Source: Sphingopyxis sp. Root154 (lineage in GTDB: Bacteria; Pseudomonadota; Alphaproteobacteria; Sphingomonadales; Sphingomonadaceae). Taken from it: a DNA stretch of 64,000 bases. Both the position numbers and the translations under genes were made by a program. Under the pieces are notes generated by a model. That model made no database searches, was not told the DNA's origin, and saw only the letters and a program-made list of their open reading frames with translations. Location of the stretch: contig NZ_LMGI01000003.1 of NCBI RefSeq assembly GCF_001427105.1, positions 164,618 to 228,617 of the forward strand, written 5' to 3'. The number at the start of each line of letters is the position of its first letter. The first letter of the stretch is position 1. This document shows, piece after piece, positions 45,403 to 53,677 of the stretch.

Positions 45403-46014
45403 TCAGCGCGAATAGAATTCGACGACCAGGTTCGGCTCCATCTTCACCGGATAGGGCACTTCGTCGAGCGTCGGGACGCGGACGTAGGTCGCCTTGGTGC
45501 CGTCGACCGACAGATATTCAGGCAGGTCGCGCTCGGGCAGGCTCTGCGCTTCGGCGACCAGCGCCATTTCCTGCGCCTTCTTGCCAAGGGTGACTTCGTC
45601 GCCCGGCTTCACGAGGCGGCTCGCGACGTTGCACTTCACGCCGTTCACATAGACGTGACCGTGGCTGACAAGCTGGCGTGCCGAGAAGATCGTCGGTGTG
45701 AACTTCGAGCGGTAGACGACGGCGTCGAGGCGGCGCTCGAGCAGGCCGATCAGGTTCTGGCCGGTGTCGCCCTTCATGCGCGACGCTTCGAAATAGTTCT
45801 TCTTGAACTGCTTCTCGGTGATGTCGCCGTAATAGCCCTTCAGCTTCTGCTTTGCGCGGAGCTGGATGCCGAAGTCCGACATCTTGCCCTTGCGGCGCTG
45901 ACCGTGCTGGCCGGGGCCATATTCGCGGCGGTTGACCGGGCTCTTCGGGCGACCCCAGATATTTTCACCCATCCGGCGGTCGAGTTTATACTTGGCGCTC
46001 TGGCGCTTCGACAT
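45403..46014 (-). CDS. rpsD: 30S ribosomal protein S4
   Basis: 203 residues, the standard length. The conserved [20 protein letters not shown] start and the S4 RNA-binding domain ([30 protein letters not shown]) are intact. It binds 16S rRNA early in 30S assembly. The gene stands alone, not in a ribosomal protein operon, as is common in alphaproteobacteria. GGAGACGACAT precedes ATG. Confidence 0.98.
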   Translation of the reverse strand: MSKRQSAKYKLDRRMGENIWGRPKSPVNRREYGPGQHGQRRKGKMSDFGIQLRAKQKLKGYYGDITEKQFKKNYFEASRMKGDTGQNLIGLLERRLDAVVYRSKFTPTIFSARQLVSHGHVYVNGVKCNVASRLVKPGDEVTLGKKAQEMALVAEAQSLPERDLPEYLSVDGTKATYVRVPTLDEVPYPVKMEPNLVVEFYSR

Positions 46015-46215
46015 ATGTCGTCTCCAACTTGCTGTGTGCCGAAGGATTTCGGCGGTTCCCGGGTCGCACCATATGGGCAGATGCCATATGCGACCGCCGC
46101 TTCACCGGGGTGCGGGGTCCATTGCGAAGGCGCGCGGTTAGACGGGGAGGGGTGCAAAGTCAAGCGCCCAAGGCCCGGCTCGACAGAATGGAAAAAGCCG
46201 TTAAAGGCAGCGCGC

Positions 46216-46530
46216 ATGACGTCCGCGAAAATTCCCGAACAGTGCGAAACGATGATCGAGGTCCGCGCCGGGGTCGACCAGGTCGACCGCGAACTCGTCG
46301 CGCTGCTCGTCCGCCGCTTCAGCTATATGGATGCCGCTGCGCGCATCAAGACCGACCGCGGCACCGTTCGCGATGAGGCGCGCAAGGCGCAGGTGCTCGA
46401 CAATGTCGCACGCGAGGCCGAAGCCGCCGGGCTCCAGCCCGAGCGGCTTCGAGCGGTGTGGAACGAGCTGGTCGAACAATCGATCGCTTATGAGGCGGTC
46501 CAGTGGGATCGCCTGCGCGCCGACCGCTGA
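46216..46530 (+). CDS. AroQ-type chorismate mutase-like protein (1)
   Basis: 104 residues, a helical AroQ-class domain: RAGVDQVDRELVALLVRR, then a Lys and Gln-Ser-containing C-terminal helix. The length and the pattern resemble small monofunctional chorismate mutases and PchB-type isochorismate-pyruvate lyases, so the reaction is uncertain. ATG 46216 is preferred over the long upstream-open frame, which is antisense to rpsD. Another start at codon 13 is possible. A second, different AroQ protein is encoded at 62962. Confidence 0.8.
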   Translation: MTSAKIPEQCETMIEVRAGVDQVDRELVALLVRRFSYMDAAARIKTDRGTVRDEARKAQVLDNVAREAEAAGLQPERLRAVWNELVEQSIAYEAVQWDRLRADR

Positions 46531-46653
46531 CCGCTTGCGAGCGAGAATAGCGCAGACCGCCACGCTGGCAAGACGTCGCAGACGGTCCGGCATCGCGCGG
46601 CCATCGGCTGCGATGCCGCCGTGTATCATTGCGATCTCGGGTAATCTGGCCGA

Positions 46654-46890
46654 TCAGCGCGTGCCAGCGCCGCCATTCATCCGGACATCGTTCCCAACGT
46701 CCTGCGGTTGGGCGTCCCATTGTTCCTGCGTCTTGCAGGTGCGGCCCTTCAGGCGCGAGCCGGTGTTTACATCGGAGCGGCAGATTTTCTTCGGCCTGGT
46801 CGGTTTGGCGGTGGCGGTGGTCGGCGCAGGTGCATCGGCCGCCGCGGGGGCAGCGGCAGAAAACGCGAGGGAAAGAACGAGAGTGAGCAT
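46654..46890 (-). CDS. Small secreted protein with conserved Cys pair
   Basis: 78 residues. A signal peptide (LTLVLSLAFSAAAPAAADA) is followed by a Pro/Thr-rich linker and KKICRSDVNTGSRLKGRTCKT, a cysteine-pair pattern I recognise from many small periplasmic proteins of sphingomonads with no assigned role. ATG 46890 has GGAG seven bases upstream. It follows trmJ by 25 bases on the same strand and may be the last gene of that operon. Confidence 0.7.
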   Translation of the reverse strand: MLTLVLSLAFSAAAPAAADAPAPTTATAKPTRPKKICRSDVNTGSRLKGRTCKTQEQWDAQPQDVGNDVRMNGGAGTR

Positions 46891-46915
46891 AATGGTCTCC
46901 AAGGTCGATTCCCCG

Positions 46916-47641
46916 TTATCGTGACCGGGGCGTCCTGCCAAGTGCCGTGACGATGCCGTGCATCATCCTGATATCATTGTGCGACCACCCCGTCTTGGTC
47001 AGCGCGGTGCGCAAGGTGCGCAGCGTTGCCTCGGTGCGCTCGGGCGGCACGAAATAGCCGCTCGCGTCGAGATCACGCGTGAGATGCTGGATAAATTCTT
47101 CCAGTTCGGCGTGCGGCGCCGGCGGGTCGAGCGGCACCTCGGGCGGGCTCGCCAGCGCGATGCCCTTCGACCATTCATAGGCGAGCAGGATGACCGCCTG
47201 CGCGAGATTGAGCGACGCGAATTCGGGGTTGATCGGTACCGTCACGATATTGTGCGCGAGCGCGACATCGTCGGTTTCGAGCCCCGAGCGTTCGGCACCG
47301 AAGACATAGGCCGATCGGCCCGCACTCGCATGAACCTCGCGCGCCGCCGCTTCGGGGGTCAGCACGGGCTTCATCACGCCGCGCTTGCGCACCGTAGTGG
47401 CATAGATGGTGGTGCAGTCGGCGACAGCATCCGCGAGGCTGTCGAACACTTTCGCCTCGGCGAGCACGATGTCAGCGCCCGCCGATGCCGGGCCGGCGTA
47501 GGGATTGGGCCAGCCGTCGCGCGGGGTGACGAGGCGGAGCTCGGTCAGCCCGAAATTGAGCATCGCGCGCGCCGCCTTGCCGATATTCTCACCAAGCTGC
47601 GGACGGACGAGGACGATGACGGGGGGCGGGGCCGCGCTCAA
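46916..47641 (-). CDS. trmJ: tRNA/rRNA methyltransferase of the TrmJ (SPOUT) type
   Basis: 241 residues. [19 protein letters not shown] and [18 protein letters not shown] plus [16 protein letters not shown] are the SpoU/TrmJ motifs for 2'-O-methylation with SAM; in other bacteria TrmJ acts on position 32 of tRNAs. The start is TTG 47641, overlapping the nrdR stop as TTGA; no ATG is available nearby. Confidence 0.88.
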   Translation of the reverse strand: MSAAPPPVIVLVRPQLGENIGKAARAMLNFGLTELRLVTPRDGWPNPYAGPASAGADIVLAEAKVFDSLADAVADCTTIYATTVRKRGVMKPVLTPEAAAREVHASAGRSAYVFGAERSGLETDDVALAHNIVTVPINPEFASLNLAQAVILLAYEWSKGIALASPPEVPLDPPAPHAELEEFIQHLTRDLDASGYFVPPERTEATLRTLRTALTKTGWSHNDIRMMHGIVTALGRTPRSR

Positions 47642-48102
47642 TTTTTATGCGCTGCTTCGGTGACCGAGGACGCGAATTCCTCAAAGTCCCTGGCTTCGGT
47701 AAATTCGCGGTAGACGCTGGCGAAGCGGATATAGGCGACGCTGTCGAAGCCCTTCAGCGCCTCCATCACCATGCCGCCGATCTGCTGCGCCTGCACTTCG
47801 CTCTCGCCCGAGGTTTCGAGTTGGCGCTGGATGCCCGACACCAGTCGTTCGATACGCGCACCGTCGATCGGACGCTTGCGGCACGCGATCTGGATGCTGC
47901 GCATCAATTTCTCGCGATCGAAGGGTTCGCGGCGGCCATCGGCCTTGGTGACCCCGACTTCGCGAAGCTGGATGCGTTCAAAGGTCGTGAAGCGCGCGCC
48001 GCAATCCTCGCACTGGCGACGGCGGCGAATCGCGGCGCCGTCCTCGGTCGGACGGCTGTCCTTCACCTGACTGTCTTCATGGCCGCAATAGGGGCAGCGC
48101 AT
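47638..48102 (-). CDS. nrdR: Transcriptional regulator NrdR
   Basis: 154 residues. A zinc ribbon ([17 protein letters not shown], then CEDCGARF) is followed by an ATP-cone domain. NrdR represses ribonucleotide reductase genes according to the ATP/dATP level. It sits in the rpiB-glyA-nrdR-trmJ order, three bases after the small membrane-protein gene. nrdR next to glyA is a common bacterial arrangement linking nucleotide and one-carbon metabolism. Confidence 0.97.
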   Translation of the reverse strand: MRCPYCGHEDSQVKDSRPTEDGAAIRRRRQCEDCGARFTTFERIQLREVGVTKADGRREPFDREKLMRSIQIACRKRPIDGARIERLVSGIQRQLETSGESEVQAQQIGGMVMEALKGFDSVAYIRFASVYREFTEARDFEEFASSVTEAAHKN

Positions 48103-48105
48103 GGG

Positions 48106-48324
48106 TTAGCGTTTCACCCGCGTGTAAAGTGCGATCGCGGCCCCGGCCAGCAGGCCGACGGGCCACGACACGACCGGCAGCACCGCGCCCGCGATCGCGC
48201 CGACGACGCCGCCGGTCAGCACGGGGCGGGTCGAGGGATGGGCCATGCCTTGCTTGCCCATCGCCTTGACCTCTTCGATCGAGAGTTCGACCAGCGTCGG
48301 TTCCTCGGGGTGCTGCCGTGCCAT
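48106..48324 (-). CDS. Small hypothetical membrane protein in the glyA-nrdR operon
   Basis: 72 residues. The N-terminal half is acidic and soluble (EEPTLVELSIEEVKAMGKQG); the C-terminal half has two hydrophobic segments rich in Gly, Ala and Val ending TRVKR. I do not recognise it. It starts four bases after glyA and ends three bases before nrdR, so it is very likely real and co-transcribed. Confidence 0.7.
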   Translation of the reverse strand: MARQHPEEPTLVELSIEEVKAMGKQGMAHPSTRPVLTGGVVGAIAGAVLPVVSWPVGLLAGAAIALYTRVKR

Positions 48325-48328
48325 CGCC

Positions 48329-49636
48329 TTATCCCTGATAGATGGGGAAGCGTTCGCACAGTGTGCGGACGCGGCCCCGGACGTTCGCTTCGACATCGGC
48401 GTCGCCATGCTCGCCCTTGTCGCGCAGTGCCTCGAGCACATCGGCGACCATATCGCCGATTTCCTCGAACTCGGCGATGCCGAAGCCGCGCGTCGTGCCG
48501 GCGGGCGATCCGACGCGGATGCCGCTGGTCTTGACCGGGGGCAGCGGATCGAAGGGGATGCCGTTCTTATTGCAGGTGATCGCGCTGCGTTCGAGCGCTT
48601 CGTCGGCATCGCGGCCGGTGACGCCGAGCGGGCGGAGGTCGATCAGCGCAAGGTGCGTATCGGTGCCGCCCGCGACGACGTCGGCGCCGCGCGCTTTCAG
48701 CCGGCCGGCCAGCGCCTGTGCATTGGCGACGGTCGCCTTCGCATAGTCCTTGAACTCGGGACGCAGCGCTTCGCCGAACGCCACGGCCTTCGCGGCGATG
48801 ACATGCATCAGCGGGCCGCCCTGCAGCCCCGGGAAGACCGCCGAGTTGATCCGCTTGGCGATCGCCTCGTCATTGGTCAGGATCATGCCGCCGCGCGGAC
48901 CGCGCAGCGTCTTGTGCGTCGTCGTCGTGACGACATGCGCATGTTCCATCGGCGAGGGGTGGACGCCGCCGGCGACGAGGCCCGCGAAATGCGCCATGTC
49001 GACCATCAGCAGCGCGCCGACATCGTCGGCGATCTTACGGAAGCGCGCGAAATCGAGCGTGCGCGGATAGGCCGAGCCGCCCGCGATGATCAGCGCGGGG
49101 CGATGTTCCTTGGCCAGCGCCTCGACCTGGTCGAAATCGACGAGATGGTCGTCGGCGCGCACGCCGTACTGAACCGCGTTGAACCATTTGCCCGACATCG
49201 CGGGCGGGGCGCCGTGGGTCAGGTGACCGCCGGCGTCGAGGCTCATGCCGAGGATCGTCGCGCCGGGCTTGGTCAGCGCCAGCATTACCGCGCCGTTCGC
49301 CTGCGCGCCCGAGTGCGGCTGGACGTTCGCATAGCCGCAATCGAAGAGCTGCTTGGCGCGGTCGATCGCGAGGGTTTCGACCTCGTCCGACGGGGCGCAG
49401 CCCTGATAATAGCGGCGGCCGGGATAGCCCTCGGCATATTTGTTGGTGAAGACGCTGCCCTGTGCTTCGAGCACGGCCTTCGAGACGATATTCTCCGACG
49501 CGATCAGCTCGATCTGATACTGCTCGCGTTCGAGCTCATGCTTCATCGCCGCCGCGACCGCAGGATCGACGGTGCCGACGCCGTCGGTGAAATAGCCGGC
49601 CGACTTGATGGGCTTGGCGAGCGTGTCTGTGGTCAT
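48329..49636 (-). CDS. glyA: Serine hydroxymethyltransferase
   Basis: 435 residues. The PLP-lysine segment [15 protein letters not shown] and [15 protein letters not shown] are typical. It interconverts serine and glycine with tetrahydrofolate and feeds one-carbon units to purine, thymidylate and methionine synthesis. It overlaps rpiB by ATGA. Confidence 0.98.
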   Translation of the reverse strand: MTTDTLAKPIKSAGYFTDGVGTVDPAVAAAMKHELEREQYQIELIASENIVSKAVLEAQGSVFTNKYAEGYPGRRYYQGCAPSDEVETLAIDRAKQLFDCGYANVQPHSGAQANGAVMLALTKPGATILGMSLDAGGHLTHGAPPAMSGKWFNAVQYGVRADDHLVDFDQVEALAKEHRPALIIAGGSAYPRTLDFARFRKIADDVGALLMVDMAHFAGLVAGGVHPSPMEHAHVVTTTTHKTLRGPRGGMILTNDEAIAKRINSAVFPGLQGGPLMHVIAAKAVAFGEALRPEFKDYAKATVANAQALAGRLKARGADVVAGGTDTHLALIDLRPLGVTGRDADEALERSAITCNKNGIPFDPLPPVKTSGIRVGSPAGTTRGFGIAEFEEIGDMVADVLEALRDKGEHGDADVEANVRGRVRTLCERFPIYQG

Positions 49637-50085
49637 CGGCTGGTCTCCAGTTGGGGCGGATTGGAAAGCTTGTCGACGCGGCGCGCGTGGCGGTCGCCGG
49701 CAAAATCGGTGGTCAGGAACGCATCGAGGCAGGCTTTGGCCATGTCGATGCCGGTCAGACGCGCGCCCATTGCGATGACGTTCGCGTCATTATGCTCGCG
49801 CGACAGTTTCGCCGACAGCGGCTCGGATACGAGCGCGCAGCGTGCGGCGGGGTTGCGGTTGACCGAAATCGATATCCCGATGCCCGACCCGCACAGCGCA
49901 ACGCCGCGTTCCGCGCGGCCGTCGGCGATGGCTTCGGCGAGCTTGTAGCCGTAATCGGGATAGTCGACGCTGTCGGGGCCGTTGGTGCCGAGATCCTCGA
50001 CTTCGTGACCGGCTTCGCGAAGCCAGTCGGCGAGAGCGGCTTTCAGCTCCCAGGCGGCGTGGTCAGAGGCTATTGCAATGCGCAT
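49633..50085 (-). CDS. rpiB: Ribose 5-phosphate isomerase B
   Basis: 150 residues. [10 protein letters not shown] at the N-terminus, the active-site CGSGIGISI and [12 protein letters not shown] identify RpiB, which interconverts ribose 5-phosphate and ribulose 5-phosphate. First gene of the leftward operon rpiB-glyA-small gene-nrdR-trmJ. Confidence 0.97.
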   Translation of the reverse strand: MRIAIASDHAAWELKAALADWLREAGHEVEDLGTNGPDSVDYPDYGYKLAEAIADGRAERGVALCGSGIGISISVNRNPAARCALVSEPLSAKLSREHNDANVIAMGARLTGIDMAKACLDAFLTTDFAGDRHARRVDKLSNPPQLETSR

Positions 50086-50197
50086 GATGCGGCTCCCGCG
50101 GGGCGATAGGGAATCGATGAGCGCCCTTTAGGCGAAGCCGCGCGGATTGGCCATAAGCGAGGTGGCAAATTTGTGACGGCGCCGATAAAGCCGCCCT

Positions 50198-50362
50198 ATG
50201 TCCGACACGATCATGTCCATCCTGATGCTGACCGGCGTCCTTTTGACCGGCGGCGCAGCCTATGTCTTTCGCAAGGGCGACCGCCGCCGTGCGCTGCTGA
50301 TGCTCGTCGCGGCGCTGGTGATGTTCGCGAATGTCGCGATCTGGCTGGTGCCGGTAAAATAA
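50198..50362 (+). CDS. Small two-helix membrane protein
   Basis: 54 residues: MSDTIMSILMLTGVLLTGGA begins a first hydrophobic helix, a charged loop RKGDRRR follows, then a second helix (LLMLVAALVMFANVAIWLV) and a short tail. Two membrane helices joined by a basic turn place the loop inside by the positive-inside rule. I do not recognise a function. Divergent from rpiB. No strong ribosome site is visible, so the call rests on the membrane pattern and codon bias. Confidence 0.6.
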   Translation: MSDTIMSILMLTGVLLTGGAAYVFRKGDRRRALLMLVAALVMFANVAIWLVPVK

Positions 50363-50398
50363 CCCTCCCCATCGCGTCGCGACAGGGAGGATCGTTCG

Positions 50399-51055
50399 TC
50401 AGCGGATCGGCGAATCGGGCGCGAGCCGCATATCCAGATAGTTGTCGAGCGACTTCATCAACTGGTCGAGCTCATGCTCGAAGAAATGGTTCGCGCGCGG
50501 GATCTCGTCGTGATGGATCGTGATGCCCTTTTGGGTGCGCAGCTTGTCGACCAGCTTCTGCACCGCGCTCGGCGGCACGATCTCGTCCTGCCCACCCGCG
50601 ACGATGATGCCCGACGAGGGGCAGGGCGCGAGGAAGCTGAAGTCGTACATGTTCGCAGGCGGCGCGACCGACAGGAAGCCGCGGATCTCGGGGCGGCGCA
50701 TCAGAAGCTGCATGCCGATCCACGCCCCGAAGCTGAAGCCCGCGATCCACGTCGTCTGCGCTTCGGGATGGATCGACTGGACCCAGTCGAGCGCCGACGC
50801 GGCATCGCTCAGCTCGCCGATGCCGTTGTCGAACGTGCCCTGACTGCGACCGACGCCGCGGAAGTTGAAGCGCAGCACCGCGAAACCGCGCGCGACGAAG
50901 CTCTTGTACATCGCCTGCGTGATGCGGTCGTTCATCGTGCCGCCGCCCTGCGGATGCGGGTGGAGGATCAGCGCGACCGGCGCGCGCGGGCGCGGCGGAG
51001 GCGAGAAACGGCCTTCGATGCGGCCTTCGGGGCCGGGGAAAATCACGTCGGGCAT
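50399..51055 (-). CDS. Alpha/beta hydrolase (dienelactone hydrolase-like family)
   Basis: 218 residues. HPHPQGGGTMND, FNFRGVGRSQG and GFSFGAWIGMQ (nucleophile Ser) with the late ANHFFEHEL His match a conserved proteobacterial alpha/beta hydrolase group annotated only broadly. Probably cytoplasmic. ATG 51055 has AGAGG eight bases upstream; the much longer open frame is not used. Divergent from the cysteine desulfurase gene. Substrate unknown. Confidence 0.82.
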   Translation of the reverse strand: MPDVIFPGPEGRIEGRFSPPPRPRAPVALILHPHPQGGGTMNDRITQAMYKSFVARGFAVLRFNFRGVGRSQGTFDNGIGELSDAASALDWVQSIHPEAQTTWIAGFSFGAWIGMQLLMRRPEIRGFLSVAPPANMYDFSFLAPCPSSGIIVAGGQDEIVPPSAVQKLVDKLRTQKGITIHHDEIPRANHFFEHELDQLMKSLDNYLDMRLAPDSPIR

Positions 51056-51161
51056 GGGAGCACCTCTTATCTTTTTGTGGCTGGCCGCCGAATCGCCGGG
51101 CTGGCAGGGTGGCGGAGCGAAGATGGCGCCTATATAGAAATTGCGTAGCATGTTGCAACTT

Positions 51162-51178
51162 TTGCGAATCGCTCGCAA
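51162..51178. promoter_or_regulatory. Inverted repeat upstream of the cysteine desulfurase gene
   Basis: TTGCGA-ATCGC-TCGCAA is a perfect six-base inverted repeat with a five-base spacer, ending 18 bases before the desulfurase start, in the gap between divergent genes. It could be an operator; the regulator is unknown. Confidence 0.38.
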
Positions 51179-51196
51179 TAAGGATCTGTTCGCCGG

Positions 51197-52288
51197 ATGA
51201 TTTACCTCGATTACCAAGCCACGACGCCGCTCGCTCCCGAGGCGCGCGAGGCGATGCTGCGCTGGCTGGCGGGAGCCGGTGAGGGCGATGGTTTCGCGAA
51301 CCCGTCGAGCACGCACAAGGGCGGACGCGCCGCCGCGGCGGCGGTCGAGGTCGCGCGCGATCAGGTCGCAGCACTTCTGCCGAAGGGCGGGCGGGTCTTC
51401 TTCACTTCGGGCGCCACCGAGGCGCTCAACTGGGCGTTGCTGCGCGGCGCCGAGGCCAAGCCGGGCGGGGTCGCGGGGCTCAGCATCGAACATGCGGCTT
51501 CGCTGCAATGCCTTGAACGGCTGAATGCCAACATCCTGCCCGTCGATGGCGAAGGACTGGCCTTGCCGCCCGACGATGTGTCCATCCCCGAAAACGGCAT
51601 CGTCGCGGTGATGCTGGTGAACAACGAGGTCGGGACGATCCAGCCGGTCGCCGATTTCGCCGCCGCCGCGCATGCGAAGAACAGCCTGCTGCTCTGCGAC
51701 GCGGTGCAGGGCTATGGCCGCGTCGCGATTCCCGAGGGTGCCGATCTGATCGCGATCTCGGCGCACAAGATCCACGGGCCGAAGGGTATCGGCGCGCTCT
51801 GGGTGAAGGACGGCGTCGACCTGCCGCCGCTGATGTTCGGCGGCGCGCAGGAACAGGGGATGCGCTCGGGCACCGTCTCGCCCGCACTCTGCGCCGGTTT
51901 CGGTGCTGCTGCGGCGCTCGCGGCCGAACGCTTCGACGCCGATGCAAGACATGTCGAACGCATCTGGTCGCTCGCACTCGATCTGCTCCCCGAATGGACG
52001 ATCAATGGCGATGCGAACCACCGCTACCACGGCAACCTCAACGTTCGTCGCGAAGGCGTGAATGGCCTCCGCCTGATGTCCGACGCCCGCGAAATCGCCT
52101 TTTCGCTCGGCAGCGCGTGCGGCAGCGGGTCAGGCAAGGTCAGCCATGTGCTGCGCGCGATGGGCGTCAGCGAAGCCGACGCGCGCGCCTCGATCCGCCT
52201 CGGCTGGGGCCGCTACACCAGCGAGCAGGACCTGCGCGACGGCCTCACCGCCATCAAGGACGCCGCGCGATTGCAGGGCGTGAACTGA
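51197..52288 (+). CDS. Cysteine desulfurase (NifS/IscS-like)
   Basis: 363 residues. It starts MIYLDYQATTPLAPEA, with the PLP-lysine motif SAHKIHGPKGIGALW and the active-site Cys loop SLGSACGSGSGKVS. It takes sulfur from cysteine for Fe-S clusters or thiolation. It is shorter than E. coli IscS (about 400 residues). It is linked by TGATG to a 2Fe-2S ferredoxin gene, so an iron-sulfur role is likely; no iscU or suf genes are in the window. Confidence 0.9.
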   Translation: MIYLDYQATTPLAPEAREAMLRWLAGAGEGDGFANPSSTHKGGRAAAAAVEVARDQVAALLPKGGRVFFTSGATEALNWALLRGAEAKPGGVAGLSIEHAASLQCLERLNANILPVDGEGLALPPDDVSIPENGIVAVMLVNNEVGTIQPVADFAAAAHAKNSLLLCDAVQGYGRVAIPEGADLIAISAHKIHGPKGIGALWVKDGVDLPPLMFGGAQEQGMRSGTVSPALCAGFGAAAALAAERFDADARHVERIWSLALDLLPEWTINGDANHRYHGNLNVRREGVNGLRLMSDAREIAFSLGSACGSGSGKVSHVLRAMGVSEADARASIRLGWGRYTSEQDLRDGLTAIKDAARLQGVN

Positions 52289-52623
52289 TGCACGTCACCT
52301 TCATCCACGCCGACGGCAAGGCGCGTACCGAGGCAGAGGCCGAGCCGGGTTCGATCCTGCTCGACGTTGCGCAGGCGCATATGATGCCGCTCGAAGGCAC
52401 GTGCGAGGGTCAGATGGCCTGCTCGACCTGCCATGTGATCGTCGCGAAAGAGGACTTCGGCCGCCTGCCGCCCGCGAGCGAGATGGAAGAGGATATGCTC
52501 GATCTCGCCGCCGGGGTGCGGCGAACGAGCCGGCTTGCGTGCCAGATCGTGCTGACAGCGGAACTCGACGGGCTGACGGTGCATATCCCTGCCGAGAGCC
52601 GCAACATGCAGGGACCGCGATGA
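52288..52623 (+). CDS. 2Fe-2S ferredoxin, adrenodoxin/ISC type
   Basis: 111 residues. The cluster ligands are CEGQMACSTC (C-x5-C-x2-C) and a fourth Cys in RLACQI. This is the adrenodoxin-like branch that serves Fe-S assembly or P450 systems. ATG 52288 overlaps the desulfurase stop; the end overlaps the beta-lactamase start. Confidence 0.92.
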   Translation: MHVTFIHADGKARTEAEAEPGSILLDVAQAHMMPLEGTCEGQMACSTCHVIVAKEDFGRLPPASEMEEDMLDLAAGVRRTSRLACQIVLTAELDGLTVHIPAESRNMQGPR

Positions 52624-53498
52624 TGAGAATGATCCTCTCAGCCGTCGTGCTGCTGGCCACGTCCGCGTGCGTGACGTCGCCCCGCGAACCGACGGGCGAT
52701 TCGGTGATCCTCGCCAGGGCGGTGACGGCCATCGAACAACGCAGCGGCGGCCGGCTGGGCGTCGCGGTGACCGATGCGCGCGGCGCGCTGCTGTTCGGCC
52801 ACCGTGCCGACGAGCGGTTCGCGATGTGCTCGACTTTCAAGCTGTTGCTCGCGGGTCAGGTGCTCGCAAAGGCGGCCCATGGCGTGTCGCTGCGCACGCC
52901 GCTTCGGTTTGTGCGCGCCGACCTGGTGGCCTATTCTCCCGGCACCGACAAGCTGCTCGGTCCGAACGGGCGGGGCGAACAGCAGCTCGGCTTCGCGGCC
53001 AAGGACGCGGTGGTGCTGAGCGACAATAGCGCCGCCAACCTGATTCTCGCGCATATCGGAGGCCCAGCGGCGTTCACCGCGGAGATTCACCGGCGCGGCG
53101 ATCAGGTCACGCGGCTCGACCGCAACGAGCCGACGCTCAATGAAAATGCCCCCGGCGACGTGCGCGACACGACCAGCCCGGCAGCGATGGTGAAAAGCGC
53201 GGCGGGCTATATCTATGGAGATTGGCTCACCGCCGGGCACCGCGATACGCTACGCGGCTGGCTGATCGAGAGCGAGACCGGTCTGGGGCGCATCCGCGGC
53301 GGGCTGCCGCAGGGCTGGCTCGCCGGCGACAAGACGGGAACGTGCGGCACCGCCTATAATGACGTCGCCTTCGCCGAAGAACCGGGTGGCGCGAAATATA
53401 TGATCGCGGTCTATCTCGACCGGCCTGCGGTGAAGGGCGATGATGCCAACGCGGTGATCGCCGACGTCGCGCGGGCGGTGGTGCAGGACCTGCCGTAG
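52620..53498 (+). CDS. Class A beta-lactamase
   Basis: 292 residues with an export signal ending near Cys17 (weak lipobox). All class A motifs are present: S-T-F-K (Ser71), S-D-N (134-136), E-P-T-L-N with Glu170 and Asn174, and K-T-G (238-240). Cys70 just before the serine and Cys242 in KTGTCG match the Cys69-Cys238 disulfide found in class A carbapenemases, though that disulfide alone does not prove carbapenem hydrolysis. ATG 52620 overlaps the ferredoxin stop by ATGA, an unusual place for a resistance gene. It is chromosomal in appearance, without mobile elements nearby. Confidence 0.93.
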   Translation: MMRMILSAVVLLATSACVTSPREPTGDSVILARAVTAIEQRSGGRLGVAVTDARGALLFGHRADERFAMCSTFKLLLAGQVLAKAAHGVSLRTPLRFVRADLVAYSPGTDKLLGPNGRGEQQLGFAAKDAVVLSDNSAANLILAHIGGPAAFTAEIHRRGDQVTRLDRNEPTLNENAPGDVRDTTSPAAMVKSAAGYIYGDWLTAGHRDTLRGWLIESETGLGRIRGGLPQGWLAGDKTGTCGTAYNDVAFAEEPGGAKYMIAVYLDRPAVKGDDANAVIADVARAVVQDLP

Positions 53499-53538
53499 CC
53501 GCCCTTGCATTTCGGCTCCGTCCCCGCCATAAGCGCCG

Positions 53539-53631
53539 CGGGAGTCGGGCGGACGCAGTCTTCGCCAACCCGGTCAGGTCCGGAAGGAAGCAGCCGCAAC
53601 GAATTCGCTGCGGGTCGTTCCGGCTCCCACC
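53539..53631 (+). ncRNA. ffs: Signal recognition particle RNA, small bacterial (4.5S) type
   Basis: The universal apical sequence GGTCAGGTCCGGAAGGAAGC at 53572-53591 is present, and the ends GGGAGTCGG and CCGGCTCCC pair to close a roughly 90-base hairpin. It binds Ffh and targets nascent membrane proteins. Ends are approximate. It lies just upstream of dnaX, an order also known from other bacteria. Confidence 0.93.
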
Positions 53632-53677
53632 CATTTCCCCCTTCGACAAGACCGCGGCGCGCCCCTAAGACGGGGCC

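Noticed and set aside
46060-46095. Paired CATATG elements upstream of rpsD as an operator
   Set aside because: Two NdeI-like hexamers close together could be chance, and I know no regulator with this site.
45655-46215. Upstream extension of the chorismate mutase frame
   Set aside because: It runs antisense to rpsD; the domain begins only after 46216.
48245-49948. 567-codon plus-strand open frame opposite glyA and rpiB
   Set aside because: Both minus-strand genes are textbook cases; the opposing frame has no domain and odd composition.
51197-53498. Transposon-borne resistance unit
   Set aside because: No transposase, integron or terminal repeats; base composition resembles the surroundings.
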